Shown here piece after piece: positions 1 to 10,090 of a DNA stretch of 64,000 bases. The stretch is from Zanthoxylum bungeanum (Eukaryota > Streptophyta > Magnoliopsida > Sapindales > Rutaceae). Location of the stretch: positions 62,001 through 126,000 of the forward strand of contig SKCR01023787.1 in the NCBI GenBank assembly GCA_019454045.1, in the 5' to 3' direction. Both the position numbers and the translations under genes were made by a program. The notes beneath the pieces are model-generated. The model worked only from the letters and a program-made list of their open reading frames with translations, was not told the origin of the DNA and searched no databases. The stretch's first letter is position 1; each line of letters opens with the position of its first letter.

Positions 1-51
1 ACCAACCCCAACAAAAACTTCCACTTGCTCTAGTGCCAATAACGATTGTAT

Positions 52-1679
52 CTAATACCCATCGACTCCACGTTTATCAAACAACTTCGGAGGTATGGCC
101 TTCGTTAGCGGGTCTACTACATTATCTTCACTCGGTACCTTGCACACGACAATATCCCCTCGCGACATAATCTCTCGAATGATGTGGTACTTGCGTTCCA
201 CATGCTTCGACTTCTGATGCGCCCTCGGTTCCTTTGCTTGTGCAATGGCTCCAGTATTATCACAGTATAACGGAATCACATTCTCGATACTTGGGACAAC
301 TCCCAATTATGTGACAAAATTCTTTATCCACACAACCTCTTTTGCAGCTTCAGAAGCTGCAATATATTCCGCCTCAGTGGTGGAATCTGTTGTTGATCCC
401 TGTTTGGAACTCTTCCAACAAACTGCACCCTCGTTAAGGGTAAATACGAATCCAGATGTAGACTTTCTATCATCGGGATCCGATTGGAAATCGGAATCCG
501 TATACCCGTTAACTTGCAGTTCGTTTCCTCCATAAATTATTAACTTATCCTTAGTACCTTTAAGATACTTGAGGATATGTTTAATGGCCTTCCAATGGTC
601 ATTACCTGGATTGGACTGATATCTACTAGTTACGCTAGCAGCGAAACTGATATCAGGCCTTGTACATAACATGGCATACATTATGCTACCCAAACACGAA
701 GCATAAGGTTGGTTAGACATTCTAACCTTCTCATCTTCTGTTTGTGGACTCATCTTCTTAGAAAGATGAATCCCATGTCTGAACGGTATGTTTGCTGTCT
801 TACAGTTACCAAAATTATATTGTTCTAAGATCTTATCTATGTACGTTGATTGAGATAACCCAATCAGCCTCCTTTGTCTATCTCTATAGAGTTTTATCCC
901 TAAAATATAGGAAGCTTCTCCCAGGTCCTTCATGGAGAAATTCTTACAGAGGTACGCTTTGACGCTTTGTAACATACCTAAATCATTCCCAATGATTAGG
1001 ATGTCATCACATATAGGACTAAAAATATGACCATGCTCCCACTGGCCTTCTGATACACACAAGATTCTTCCAAATTCTTGAGAAAACCAGACGATCTAAT
1101 AATCTCATCGAATCGAAGATTCCAACTTCGTGAAGCTTGTTTAAGTCCATAAATGGACTTCTTAAGCTTACATACCATGCCCGAGTTTTCGCTGGACGCA
1201 AAACCTTCCGGATGTTCCATATAGATTTCTTCATCAAGAAATCCATTTAGAAAAGCCGTTTTGACATCCATTTTCCAAATCTCGTAGTCATGATACGCAG
1301 CTATAGAAAGCAAAATCTGAATAGACTTAAGCATTGCTACTGGTGAAAAAGTTTCATCGTAGTCGACGCCAGGTCGCTGCGTGTAACCTTTTGCAACCAG
1401 TCGGACCTTGTAAGTTTCAACCTTACTGTCAGGCCCGCGCTTCCTCTTGTAAACCCATTTACAACCAATAGGAACAATTCCTTCAGGAAGCGAAACCAAG
1501 TCCCAAACTTGATTCTCATGCATTGAGTCTAACTCAGATTTCATGGCACTTTGCCATTTCACGGAGTCGATGTCCAACATCGATTCTCTATAGGTGAAAT
1601 GATCTGTCTCTTCAACTAAGAGAACATCCAGACTCTTTTCTTGTATCAAATACAAGCGTTCAGGAGGTCTAGATACCAT
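52..1679 (-). pseudogene. Copia-1 reverse transcriptase and RNase H, broken
   Basis: Minus-strand RT followed by RNase H. The RT N-terminal part (996-1679) shows the CKWVYK and [20 protein letters not shown] signatures and the DVKTAFLNG motif. The frame then shifts by one base at about 1007-1008, inside what should be the YVDD catalytic motif: the sequence reads TAT GTG ATG ACA where a G is missing. The other frame (307-1062) continues with DDILIIGND and runs through the CTRPDI and SRYQSNPG region into RNase H ([16 protein letters not shown]). A TAA at about 307-309 separates it from the last 84 residues (52-306), which carry the HVERKYHIIRE and PLTKAIP ends. Two lesions therefore inactivate an otherwise well-kept region. 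Confidence 0.93.
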
Positions 1680-1802
1680 TTCCGACCTACGGAGTGTGTG
1701 TATTGAAGGTCCTTCATCTACTTGAACTTCAGGTTCCTCCGTTGGTTCGTTGTTTTCAGGTTGGAATTCATCAAGTTCAACTTGTCTATGATTACCACCT
1801 TC

Positions 1803-2648
1803 TCACAAAAATTCTACGTATAGAAATTTTGCGAAGCGAGCTACGAACACATTTCGATGCTCGGTATCATAGAACAGATATCCCATCGTATTCGAAGGAT
1901 ATCCGACAAACCTAAACTTTTGCCCTCGAGGCGAAAGCTTATCTTGCTGAGCCACTCTGACATAGGCAGGACAACCCCAAACCTTAATGTAACTAAGATT
2001 TGGTCTCCTACTGAACCATATCTCATACGGTGTCGTAGGAACAGCTTTTGAAGGAATCTTATTCAAAAGATGTGCAACTGTTAAAATAGAGTAGCCCCAT
2101 AAGTAATAGGGAAAATCTGTGAAACTCAACATTGATCGGACCATATCCAATAAATTCCGATTTCTCCTCTCAGACACTCCATTGTGTTGTGGAGTACCTG
2201 GAGGAGTATATTGAGCGAGAATCCCATTCTCCTTCATATAATGCATGAACTCACCACTCATATATTCGCCGCATCGATCAGATCGAAGGAATTTAATATA
2301 TTGACCAGTTTGTTTTTCTACTTCATTTCAGAACTCTTTGAACTTTTCAAAGGTTTCCGATTTATGTCGCATCAAATACACATAACCTTACCGTGACAAA
2401 TCATCGGTAAAGGTAATGAAGTACGAATAACCACTGTGAGCAGTCTGACTTAGTGGACCACATACATCAGAATGTACTAGTTCCAGTAAGTTAGTGGCGC
2501 GATGTCCAACACCAGAAAATGGGGCTTTGGTCATCTTACCTTGAATACAGGATTCACAAGTTGGATAGGATTCAACGGTAAGATCTGGTATCAAACCATT
2601 CCTAACCAATTGGGTAAGGCGTTTAACGCCTATGTGACCCAGCCACAC
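1803..2648 (-). pseudogene. Copia-1 integrase, broken
   Basis: The integrase is in two main frames. The right part (2388-2648) carries the GAG-pre-integrase tail (WLGHIGVKRL) and the start of the core, HSDVCGPL then ITFTDDLSR, which includes the first acidic catalytic residues. The left part (1803-2261) has TPPGTPQHNGVSERRNR, the region of the third catalytic acidic residue, followed by the C-terminal GYPSNTMGYLFYDTEH segment. The intervening 2262-2387 is frameshifted. In intact copia elements this enzyme inserts the cDNA into the genome; this copy cannot encode a continuous protein. The same region of Copia-2 is where Copia-1 itself is inserted. Confidence 0.9.
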
Positions 2649-2825
2649 ATGCCAAAGTTCAGTATTATTAATTGCAGGTAAACTACGTTTATTAACTCAA
2701 ATATTTAAAATATCTTTTGAAGTTTGCAATGTATAATAACCATGCTGGTTTGGACAACAAAGGATCTGAATATTATTTCTATCATATAAATATAAAGAAC
2801 TGTTCTTAATATTAATACAAAAGCC

Positions 2826-3245
2826 TTATGTATCCAATACAAAAAGTGATATAATATTAGCTACACATCCTGGTACAAAATGGCATTCATTTAACAAAAA
2901 TGTCCCATTCGGTAATGAGATCTCGCATACTCCCACAGCAACTGCATCCAGAGAGTCTCCACTCTCGAATCGCAACTGCATCTCTCCAGGCTTTAGTCTT
3001 CTACTTTCCTTCAGCACCGGCAACGAATTGTAAATGTGAATGGGACAAGCAGAATCTAAAATCCAGTTGGATGTAACGGCTTCACAAGCCAAAGATATAT
3101 CAATAACTGGAAAAATAAATGTACCTGATGTAGATGCTCTCTCCCTCCTTAGCTGGGCGATGTAGTCAGGACAGTTCATTTTCCAGTGCCCGACTTTGCT
3201 GCAGGGATGACACTTGTCTTCATAAGCCCTTTTGGGCTTGGCTAT
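2826..3245 (-). pseudogene. Copia-1 protease and gag zinc knuckle
   Basis: Read on the minus strand, the segment starts with a complete CCHC zinc knuckle (C-x2-C-x4-H-x4-C, around 3176-3222: CHPCSKVGHWKMNC). It then passes into an aspartic protease. The active-site triad expected as DSG or DTG reads WILDSACPIHI, so the glycine is replaced by alanine, and the usual threonine or serine after the cysteine is proline. The downstream FVPGCVANIISLF segment fits the copia protease flap and end. The protein would be the polyprotein-processing enzyme of the element. The changed triad suggests loss of activity even without the flanking frame breaks. Confidence 0.85.
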
Positions 3246-3257
3246 CTTTGCATGTGG

Positions 3258-4030
3258 TTAAGGACAAAAACCCTTCTTCTTCTTCCCTTTCTTCTTATTT
3301 CCCTTTGGCCAGGCCTGGGAAGAAGCGGAAAGAGAAGTGGGTCTTGGAGGGCGAGTTGGTACTCCCTTCTTAAGGTCCTCATCCACCGTGAGAAACATTC
3401 TATGCAACTCATGGTAGGTACAGATTGTCCCGTTCATGTTGAAATACATCACAAACTGGCGATATGAAGCTGGGAGAGAACCAATAATGACACTTCTACC
3501 GAGAATTTCATTAAGAATGAGATTATGTTGCCTCAATTGATCGATCAAATTGATCATTTGAAGAAAATGCGAGCTAACAGCTTGCCCCTCATCCAACCGC
3601 GCATGGAACAGTTCCATTGCGAATTTGTGAACAATCACTTGTTCTTGGTTCTCAAACGATTGTCTCAATCGTGTCATCATACTATACGCATCTAACATGC
3701 CATAGTATTGTTTCTTGAGTCCCAGAGACAGTGAACTAAGGATGTATAATTTAACTCTTAAATCATCATTCTTCCAAGTTTCAAAAACTTGGTGTTCCTC
3801 CTCTGTAGCATCCGCACCACAGCAAGGGGCAACGAACCCTCAAGAACATATCTCAGTTTCTCGGAATCGAGGACAATCCTCAAATCCAAGTCCCAGTCAG
3901 CGAAGTTTTCAGCGCCTTTAAGTTTGTTCGCATCAAGCATACGCGCAAACTGATTAGTTGATGGTGCCACCATCGCAAATCTATCATATAGATCACGAAA
4001 AACGTTTAGCAGAAATTTAAGCAGTTTCAT
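3258..4030 (-). pseudogene. Copia-1 gag, broken
   Basis: Capsid-like gag in two frames. The N-terminal part (3758-4030) has the FARMLDANKLKGAENFADWDLDLRIVL pattern (positions 3800-3960), in which copia gag proteins show a conserved W; the second part (3258-3698) contains the VSSHFLQMINLIDQLRQ and FVMYFNMNG segments and ends in a lysine-rich stretch. A frameshift between 3698 and 3758 separates them. In an active element gag forms the virus-like particle in the cytoplasm. The start is taken as the methionine at 4030, about 690 bases downstream of the primer-binding site. No promoter can be assigned outside the LTR. Confidence 0.85.
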
Positions 4031-4736
4031 ATAATATCATAAGCATAAACTAGATCATGGATTTTTAATCTAAAAATGCATCTCTCACTAAATCATGCAA
4101 TACTGTAATCCCCAAACAGAATACATAGATTTAATAATTAAATTAAATACAAATAGTGAAAATTGGATCCCGTGAATATATTTCAGCTCACAGCAGAGGC
4201 ACGGTCTCGCCTACGTATATTCATCAGGTAGACAACTCATTGTCAATCACTCACAAGTGACACCTAGGTTTCCGGTCCTGGTCGTTTCTCGTTGTCGCTG
4301 CTAAGGCAGGCCCACAAGGAGACCTACCAAGGTTAAACTCGTCAATGATAAACTCAAGTTACTTACGTAATCCTGACAGCTAGGGCACGTTCAGAATTTC
4401 GCTTTCGCTTGAATTTATCTAGTATCTGATATACATCCAGTATAAATAAATCTCTATCGGCCACACCCTCACAGCAGAGGCATGGTCTCGGATGTAGTCA
4501 CAGAGAAATATTCATAAACCGTATTGACAAGACGGACCACATAACATGCATCAAATACATAATTAAATTTAAACCTTATTAATTAGGGATTTTCCGCTAA
4601 GTGTCATACACCCTAAATCTAACCAAATTAGGTTATAATATGCATGTATAAAGTCAAGAAAACATGATTAAACATTGATTTAATTAAGGCTAATCATTTT
4701 AGGGGGCCTAGAATCAGACTCGCTCTAATACCATTT
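4031..4736 (-). other. Copia-1 untranslated leader and primer-binding site
   Basis: The noncoding leader lies between the 5' LTR and gag on the minus strand. At 4721-4733 the minus strand reads TGGTATTAGAGCG, an initiator-methionine tRNA primer-binding site with one change from the usual TGGTATCAGAGC. It lies 3 bases from the LTR end at 4737. A short repeat, CTCACAGCAGAGGCA..GGTCTCG, occurs twice in the leader (about 4190 and 4470). No reading frame of note. Confidence 0.85.
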
Positions 4737-6011
4737 TGTAGGGGTTTCCGGGGCTAAATCCGGTAACGCAGCGGAAACGGTGGAAAATCAAATTTTCCGA
4801 TTTCAAAAACTTGTTCTCGGATTAATTAAATAAACATATTTATTTAATTACCCAATAATTAAATAACTTATGAAATAAAATTCAATAAATCAAATTTATG
4901 TGAATTTACCGAATTGCCCTTACACTTGGTATTTTGTACATTTTAGTCCAAAATTGTTCAAATCAATTTTGGATGATTCTAAATCATTTCTAAGATGAAC
5001 TTAACATGTCCTAAATTTCAAAACACCAAAAGCAACAAAACCCCCAAAAATTAGCCATTTGGCCGAGAGCACCAAAGGGAGGGGTTTGTGCATTTTTCAA
5101 TTTCCATGTTCAAAACACATCAAGATGAAATCCAATCAACATAAGATTTCATATGTATCATATACACATCCAAATACACAACATAAATGAAAAGCCCCAA
5201 ATTTGGATGAGGTCTCAAACCCTAATTTTTCAATTTCTTCAAATTGGACAAATTAGACCAAATTGGTTAAATCAATTACTTTAATCGTGTTTCTTCCATC
5301 CAATTAAAGTCTCAACACCATGAAATAACTATAGATCAAATCTAGGTCATTTAAGAGTGGGTCAACAACTCTATATTAGCAACAAAGTTTCTTAAACCAT
5401 GAAAAGAATACTTATAACTACACTAGTTACAAACTTCCATCATCATACATGCTCAACACTTTCATCAAAATTCCATCCAACAAAAACAAAAAGAATAAAG
5501 AAAAGAATAACATAAGAACATCACAAGATGTAGCCTAGAACATAAGGAACATTTTCCTTTCTAATAGCAAGTTAAAAAAACTCACTAAAATCCAAGCTTT
5601 TCTTTGTTTTTGCCTTTCTTCCTCTCAAGCTTCCTTTGTTTCTTTTAATTGAGTTTGTGTTAAAGTGTATTAGGTTATTTTACAAATGAAAAATAAAACA
5701 ATATATACTTGTTACCAAAACACCTTGGCCGAATATGGCTATAGCAAAAACAAGAAATATTAATTTCATTTTCATTTGGATTTCATTTAATCAACTTGTT
5801 AAAATATCTAATAAACACTTTAAAGATATTTCTAATAAGTCAACAAAGGCAACTTAGCCATTTAATCAAATATCTAAACTTTAAGATATTTATATTTTAA
5901 TTAATTTAATCATTTAACAATTAAATAATTAATTAATTAATTAAATACAAATATATTAAATATATGTATTATATTTACATTAAATATTATATACATATAT
6001 ACTTTTATGAT
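4737..6011 (-). repeat. Copia-1 5' LTR, 3'-terminal half
   Basis: Left portion of the split Copia-1 5' LTR. On the plus strand it starts TGTAGGGGTTTCC, which is the LTR 3' end (CCTACA) on the minus strand, directly beside the primer-binding site. The final bases ATGAT (6007-6011) are the target site duplicated on insertion of E1; the matching ATGAT is at 12941-12945. The other half of this LTR is 12946-14083. AT-rich, no coding content. The LTR end resembles the end of the Copia-2 LTR near 17910-17972. Confidence 0.85.
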
Positions 6012-6423
6012 TGTAGACGCTGGTTTTCGCCCGAGGTCTACAATCAAGATTTCGTAGAGGGGCACTAGCAATCCTGCAAAACAAATATGTAGGGTGAGCG
6101 TGGAGGGTCTACCCACCGGTGTGGTGGAAGCCGTAGGCACTCCGACGCCCAAGTTAGTGATGGAAATGAGGTGCTAAAGTCGTAGAACAATGGACAAATG
6201 TCAGATGTTACCTTGATCCCCGTGGGATGCCGTGAGGGCGGTAGGTTGGAGGTGAAGAGAGCTATGGAATAAAATTTCAAAGATTCTGAGTATGAGAGCT
6301 TGTCCTTCAAAAAAGTCCCCTCCTCTTGGAGCCTCATTTCCTCTATATACATGCTCTAGTAACGAGTGCTTTTATTGCCCTTTGACTGCTCGTCCGTTGG
6401 GTCATGGTAACGGTTGACTTCAT
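6012..6423 (-). repeat. E1 left (3') LTR, truncated
   Basis: 412 bp matching 12227-12638 closely base for base. It contains the TATA-like sequence near 6343-6352 (TGTATATAGAGG on the minus strand), which the right LTR shares, so the upstream U3 part is what is missing. Each copy keeps an open minus frame of about 95-99 codons (6065-6352; 12253-12552), but that frame begins beside the TATA box and resembles no family I know. I treat it as noncoding. Confidence 0.8.
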
Positions 6424-6840
6424 TGTAGACAACAGGACCTGGGCGACGCATGTTCCTAGGCTCGCGGCCTAGTTGGGAGATACTAAATAATATGGAGTCG
6501 CCACCCGGTGTGAACCGGGACAAAGATTTAAGGCCGCACTCACCCCTCGCAAGGGAAGACCTCAAACCGTTGGGTTCGGAATGGTCCCTTACTCATGTCA
6601 CTTGTAATGAAAGGATTTATGTAATAATTTAATCAAGCTTAAGTAACACTTATTTCCAAGAGTATCATGCTTCTAAATTCTCATATGCAAAATAAAACTT
6701 ATGCACACATTTCACATATATCTCATATCTAAAATCGCATGCTTAACATATATCAAAATAGCAACGAACATACAACTTTATTTGCATATTACACTCAAGA
6801 AAACACAAGCACACATATTAACCATACAAACATACATATG

Positions 6841-6955
6841 GGCACTTTTCCAAGTGGTACGTGGAATTGTATCCCAAGTACAGACCGCACTACCGTCCAT
6901 TCGGAATCGGCTACAGAATTTATATCTGAGTTTCCATCCGATATACCACAAGAAA
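6841..6955. repeat. Conserved LTR module of about 105 bp, copy 1
   Basis: A segment running from a CCAAGTGGTACGTGGA-like start, through a TACCGTCCATTCGGAATCGGCTA-type middle, to CATCCGATATACC. It recurs at 8064-8176 in this same LTR, at 57541-57655 in the solo LTR, and inverted at 51008-51112 in the Gypsy-B LTR. It is by far the best-preserved interior part of these otherwise dissimilar LTRs. Function unknown. Confidence 0.8.
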
Positions 6956-7087
6956 TAATACTCAAATGTTATCACGACACAAGCATATGAATTGCAATTC
7001 ATTAACATAGTTGTATTCATACATGTGGGGATAGTTACTAGGAAAACTATGCATGAAATCTAATGAAGATGACTCGATTCAGTGGGT

Positions 7088-7480
7088 GGCGCGTTCGTGT
7101 AGCGTTCGTAAACGCGTTCGAACGGTAAACAGAAGGTTCGCGTTCGTGTAGCGTCCGAGAACGCGTTCGAACGGAACCAGACCTGATGCATTATGAAACT
7201 AAGAAAGTGTGTGTGCGTTCGTGTAGCGTTCGTAAACGCGTTCGAACGCACACGCAACAGAATGTTCGCGTTCGTATGGCGTTTGATAACGCGTTCGAAC
7301 GGAAGTGAAACAGAATGCTCACGTTCGTATAGCGTTTGTTAACGCGTTCGAACGGAAATGAAACAGAATGCCTACGTTCGTATGGCGTTCGTGAACGCGT
7401 TCGAACGTAAGCAAGACCTGATGCACGACAAGGCAAAATACATGCGCGTTCGAGTTGCGTTCGTAAACGCGTTCGAACGG
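7088..7480. repeat. Tandem array of GTTCGAACG-bearing units
   Basis: Seven degenerate copies of a core of about 36 bp that begins GCGTTCGT and ends ACGCGTTCGAACG, separated by spacers of 15-40 bp. Each core ends in the perfect palindrome CGTTCGAACG. The array is strongly CpG-rich in an AT-rich genome. Related GTTCGAACG motifs recur near 9390-9455. Open minus-strand frames across it are only the translation of the repeat. Confidence 0.9.
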
Positions 7481-7529
7481 GAACAGACCTGATGCATGAA
7501 ATGGGACGCAATACATAAACACAAAATAA

Positions 7530-8000
7530 AAGGGCGCGGTGAAGTACTGCCGTAAAGGTGACCTTTTGGAGCTCTTGATCTCTCAAAGAGAGGACCTTTA
7601 GACCAACATACTAAGCCCATGCGCGTCACATCACACATACAAGAATAGAACCAATCATATCAACCAAGTATGCCCGATTGAACACATCTTACATCCAATC
7701 TGAACACACATCAACCGGCGCGGCAAAGCATCGTGGTAACGGGTTTTAACCCCTCCCCATAAGGGATATTTCATTCCACTTACTAAGCCCATGCGCTTGA
7801 TTGAACCATACATAAAAGATAATAATATCAAACTAAGTATGCCCGATTGAACGTATCTCGCATCCAACCGAACACACATCAACCGGCGCGGCGAAGTAGT
7901 GTCACAAAGGTGGCCTTTTCGGCTGTTTGTTTCCCAAATGGAGGACCTTTGGACTAACTCACTAAGCCCATGCGCTTGGTTGAATCATGCATAACTAAAC
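7530..8000. repeat. Triplicated block of about 170 bp in the E2 LTR
   Basis: Three copies, starting near 7532, 7716 and 7884. Each contains GGCGCGG(C/T)(A/G)AAG, then an imperfect inverted repeat around GACCTTT, then ACTAAGCCCATGCGC. The first two also contain ATGCCCGATTGAAC and a CATCCAA segment. The third merges into the second copy of the 105 bp module at 8064. Noncoding. Confidence 0.8.
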
Positions 8001-8063
8001 AACATATTGAATTCAAGTAAAGAGAATTAAATAAACAAAAGCAACACAACAAAAGAAAGATGG

Positions 8064-8176
8064 TGCCGTTTACCCAAGCGGTACGTGGAGTTGTGGCCCG
8101 AGTACAGATCATATTACCGTCCATTCGGAATCGGCTATGAAATTTATGTCCGGGTTTCCATCCGATATACCGCGAG
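8064..8176. repeat. Conserved LTR module of about 105 bp, copy 2
   Basis: Second copy within the same LTR of the module at 6841-6955, with about four-fifths identity by eye. The duplication brackets the two tandem-repeat arrays, as if a block of roughly 1.2 kb had expanded between the copies. The other known LTRs of this family carry one copy. Confidence 0.75.
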
Positions 8177-9624
8177 AGTTGACACATCTCTCATTCATCC
8201 AATACCCACAACATATTACATTTCATAATTCATGCATGTTTATCTACTCAAAGACCACAACATGCATTCCAACATGACAATCATACAAGTAATACTTAAT
8301 AAATAATGCGGAAAAAGAAAACAAGTGTGAAAGATACCCTCAGGTCTAACCTTTTAAGCCGTCTCTCGGACTCGCGTTCCACGAAGATCGGAAGGGGTAC
8401 AGCTCCGCAACTTCTCTGGTTCACTGGTTCAGCGTCCTAGCTCACTGCTTTGCTATTTTGCTTGCGGTTCGAACTCCGTTCTGCTCCTATTCGGCTTCTG
8501 TCTTGCTGCTCACTGCACGGGCCACCTGTTTTAACTTTTTCAATAAACTATTCCAAGTTTGTGTGGGTTCTTAGTGCAATTATATGTGATTATTTTTAAG
8601 ATTATCTATGCAGTTTTTATGTTACTGTTTTTTAAGGATTTGGGCTGCTGTTAAGGTGATTTTGCTGCTGTTTGGGCGTGTAGTACAGTGGCTTTTTTGT
8701 GGTAATTTTCGGTGGTGGAGGGCTGCTGTGTAGGTGGCTGTTTCGGTGATGTGTGGGGGGGTTTGCGGAGGTGGTTTTTGGCTATGGAGGAGATGGTTGG
8801 GGCTCTTTTGTTCTCTTTTTGTGTATATGTCAAGTGTGTTTTTCTTTTGTTTAGTCTCGGGTGTGTAGAGAGAGTCTAGAGAGATTTCGAGAGAGTTTGG
8901 ATGTGAATTCTATGCCTTGGGCGTGATTAGGTTGTGTCCCGGCGAGGATGGCTTTGGTTAGGGGTTGTTTATATAGAAGATGTCTAGGGTTTCACCTTGT
9001 CTCACAAGGAAGAGATCCTCTTTCCAAATTAGGAGAGATGAGAAAGGTATACACAAGATTGAGGGGGGACAAAATATTTTAATTTAGGAAGTCAACTAAT
9101 TTAAATTGGTGTATATCTTATTGAATTAGGAAGTCAAATATTTGATTGGTTTTAATTGGTTAGGATTGATTTTAATTAGGCAAATCTTATTTTTAGTTTT
9201 AGTATGTAGTATATTTAATTCATTTATATTAGGCATGATTTTATTTTATGTTTTATTTAATTGGTAAATGATTTAAATATTTTATTTAATGTTTAATATT
9301 TATTTATTTAATTTGGGATGTGTTTTATGGGCTTTGGGGGGCTAAATGGGCTGAGGTGTGAGGCTAGCAGCAAAACCAGAATTACCGGCTCCGTTCGAAC
9401 GCCTCCTCGCAAGCGGCACGAACGTCCGCAATCTGCACGAGGTTCGAACGGAGGAACGAACGCAGCACCAACGAAGACAGTGAACTTGTGGAATGAACTT
9501 GATGACATACTTTTCCGAATTTCCCCTTCCGACCTCCGTTTCCCGCAATATCCTTAGCTAAAAAGGTAGTGCCTCCAATTGAGACTCATCATCGGGTTTC
9601 ACATGTGAAAATGCAATGCCTACA

Positions 9625-9645
9625 GTCGCCCCCACTTTGATGGGA
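9625..9645 (-). other. E2 polypurine tract
   Basis: On the minus strand the sequence immediately before the LTR start at 9624 reads CATCAAAGTGGGGGCGAC, a typical gypsy polypurine tract that primes plus-strand DNA synthesis. It shows that 6424-9624 is a 3' LTR attached to some of its internal region. Confidence 0.75.
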
Positions 9646-9759
9646 CTTGTGCAGTGTGTGACTTTGAACAATCCTATCAAAGTTATGCAATGTATTTTTA
9701 CTTACCTGGCTCGCCAGCTGCCACTTGACTTACCATGTGTTGAGTTGATTTGGGTGGTG

Positions 9760-10090
9760 AGGTGCTGCGACCCCTGGTTCATTCCCGAACCGTGTTGTGA
9801 TGTGGTCCATTCCCGAACCGTGCTTCCATTCTTGGAGTGCCATTCCCGGCTTGTTCATTCTCGAATTGTGTTAAGATGAGGCTTTATTCCTCCGAGCTTT
9901 ATTCCCGAGCTGCTGAGGTGAGGCTTTATTCCTCCGAGCTTTGTTCCCGAACTGTGTTGAGATGAGGCTTTACTTCCGTACTGAGCTGAATGCAGGCTTT
10001 CTTCCTGAATTGTACTGAATGTGGGCTTTATTCCCGAGTTCACTGGACGTAGGCTTTCTTCCTGAATTGTATTGAATGTGACAATGGGCC
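9760..10090. repeat. Minisatellite-like degenerate repeats in E2/E1 interior
   Basis: About eight degenerate units of 25-50 bp built from GGCTTTATTCCTCCGAGC, TTCCCGAACTGTG and related strings. They lie directly downstream of the sequence that adjoins the E2 polypurine tract, so they probably belong to the E2 interior. No coding frame. Confidence 0.7.

Larger units (their letters stand above)
6424..9624 (-). repeat. E2 gypsy 3' LTR, 3.2 kb
   Basis: A complete long LTR on the minus strand, from TGTAGGCATTGCATTTTC at 9624 to GTTGTCTACA at 6424. Its ends match the solo LTR at 56938-60261, whose borders are proven by a target-site duplication. Near the 6424 end is a conserved block with GGGTGGCGACTCCA (minus strand, around 6494) and the GGCCGCACTCACCCCTC segment. 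The interior is filled with repeats described separately. There is no matching duplication at its two edges, and a polypurine tract adjoins 9625, so it is not a simple solo LTR but the 3' end of an element whose remainder was lost. This family is probably Tat/Ogre-like gypsy. Confidence 0.8.

Noticed and set aside
7088..7480. Regularly spaced repeats resembling a CRISPR array.
   Set aside because: Eukaryotic LTR context, degenerate repeat units, spacers also related to each other, no cas genes. It is a minisatellite.
7191..7638. Overlapping minus-strand open frames of 65-131 codons with repeated RSNAF/NATRT-like peptides.
   Set aside because: They are the translation of the GTTCGAACG tandem array in several frames at once; no single frame is favoured and no start context is shared.
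6424..9624. Simple solo-LTR insertion in the E1 LTR.
   Set aside because: The flanks (TTCAT left, GTCGC right) do not match, the remaining 302 bp of the host LTR do not follow, and a polypurine tract adjoins the right edge.
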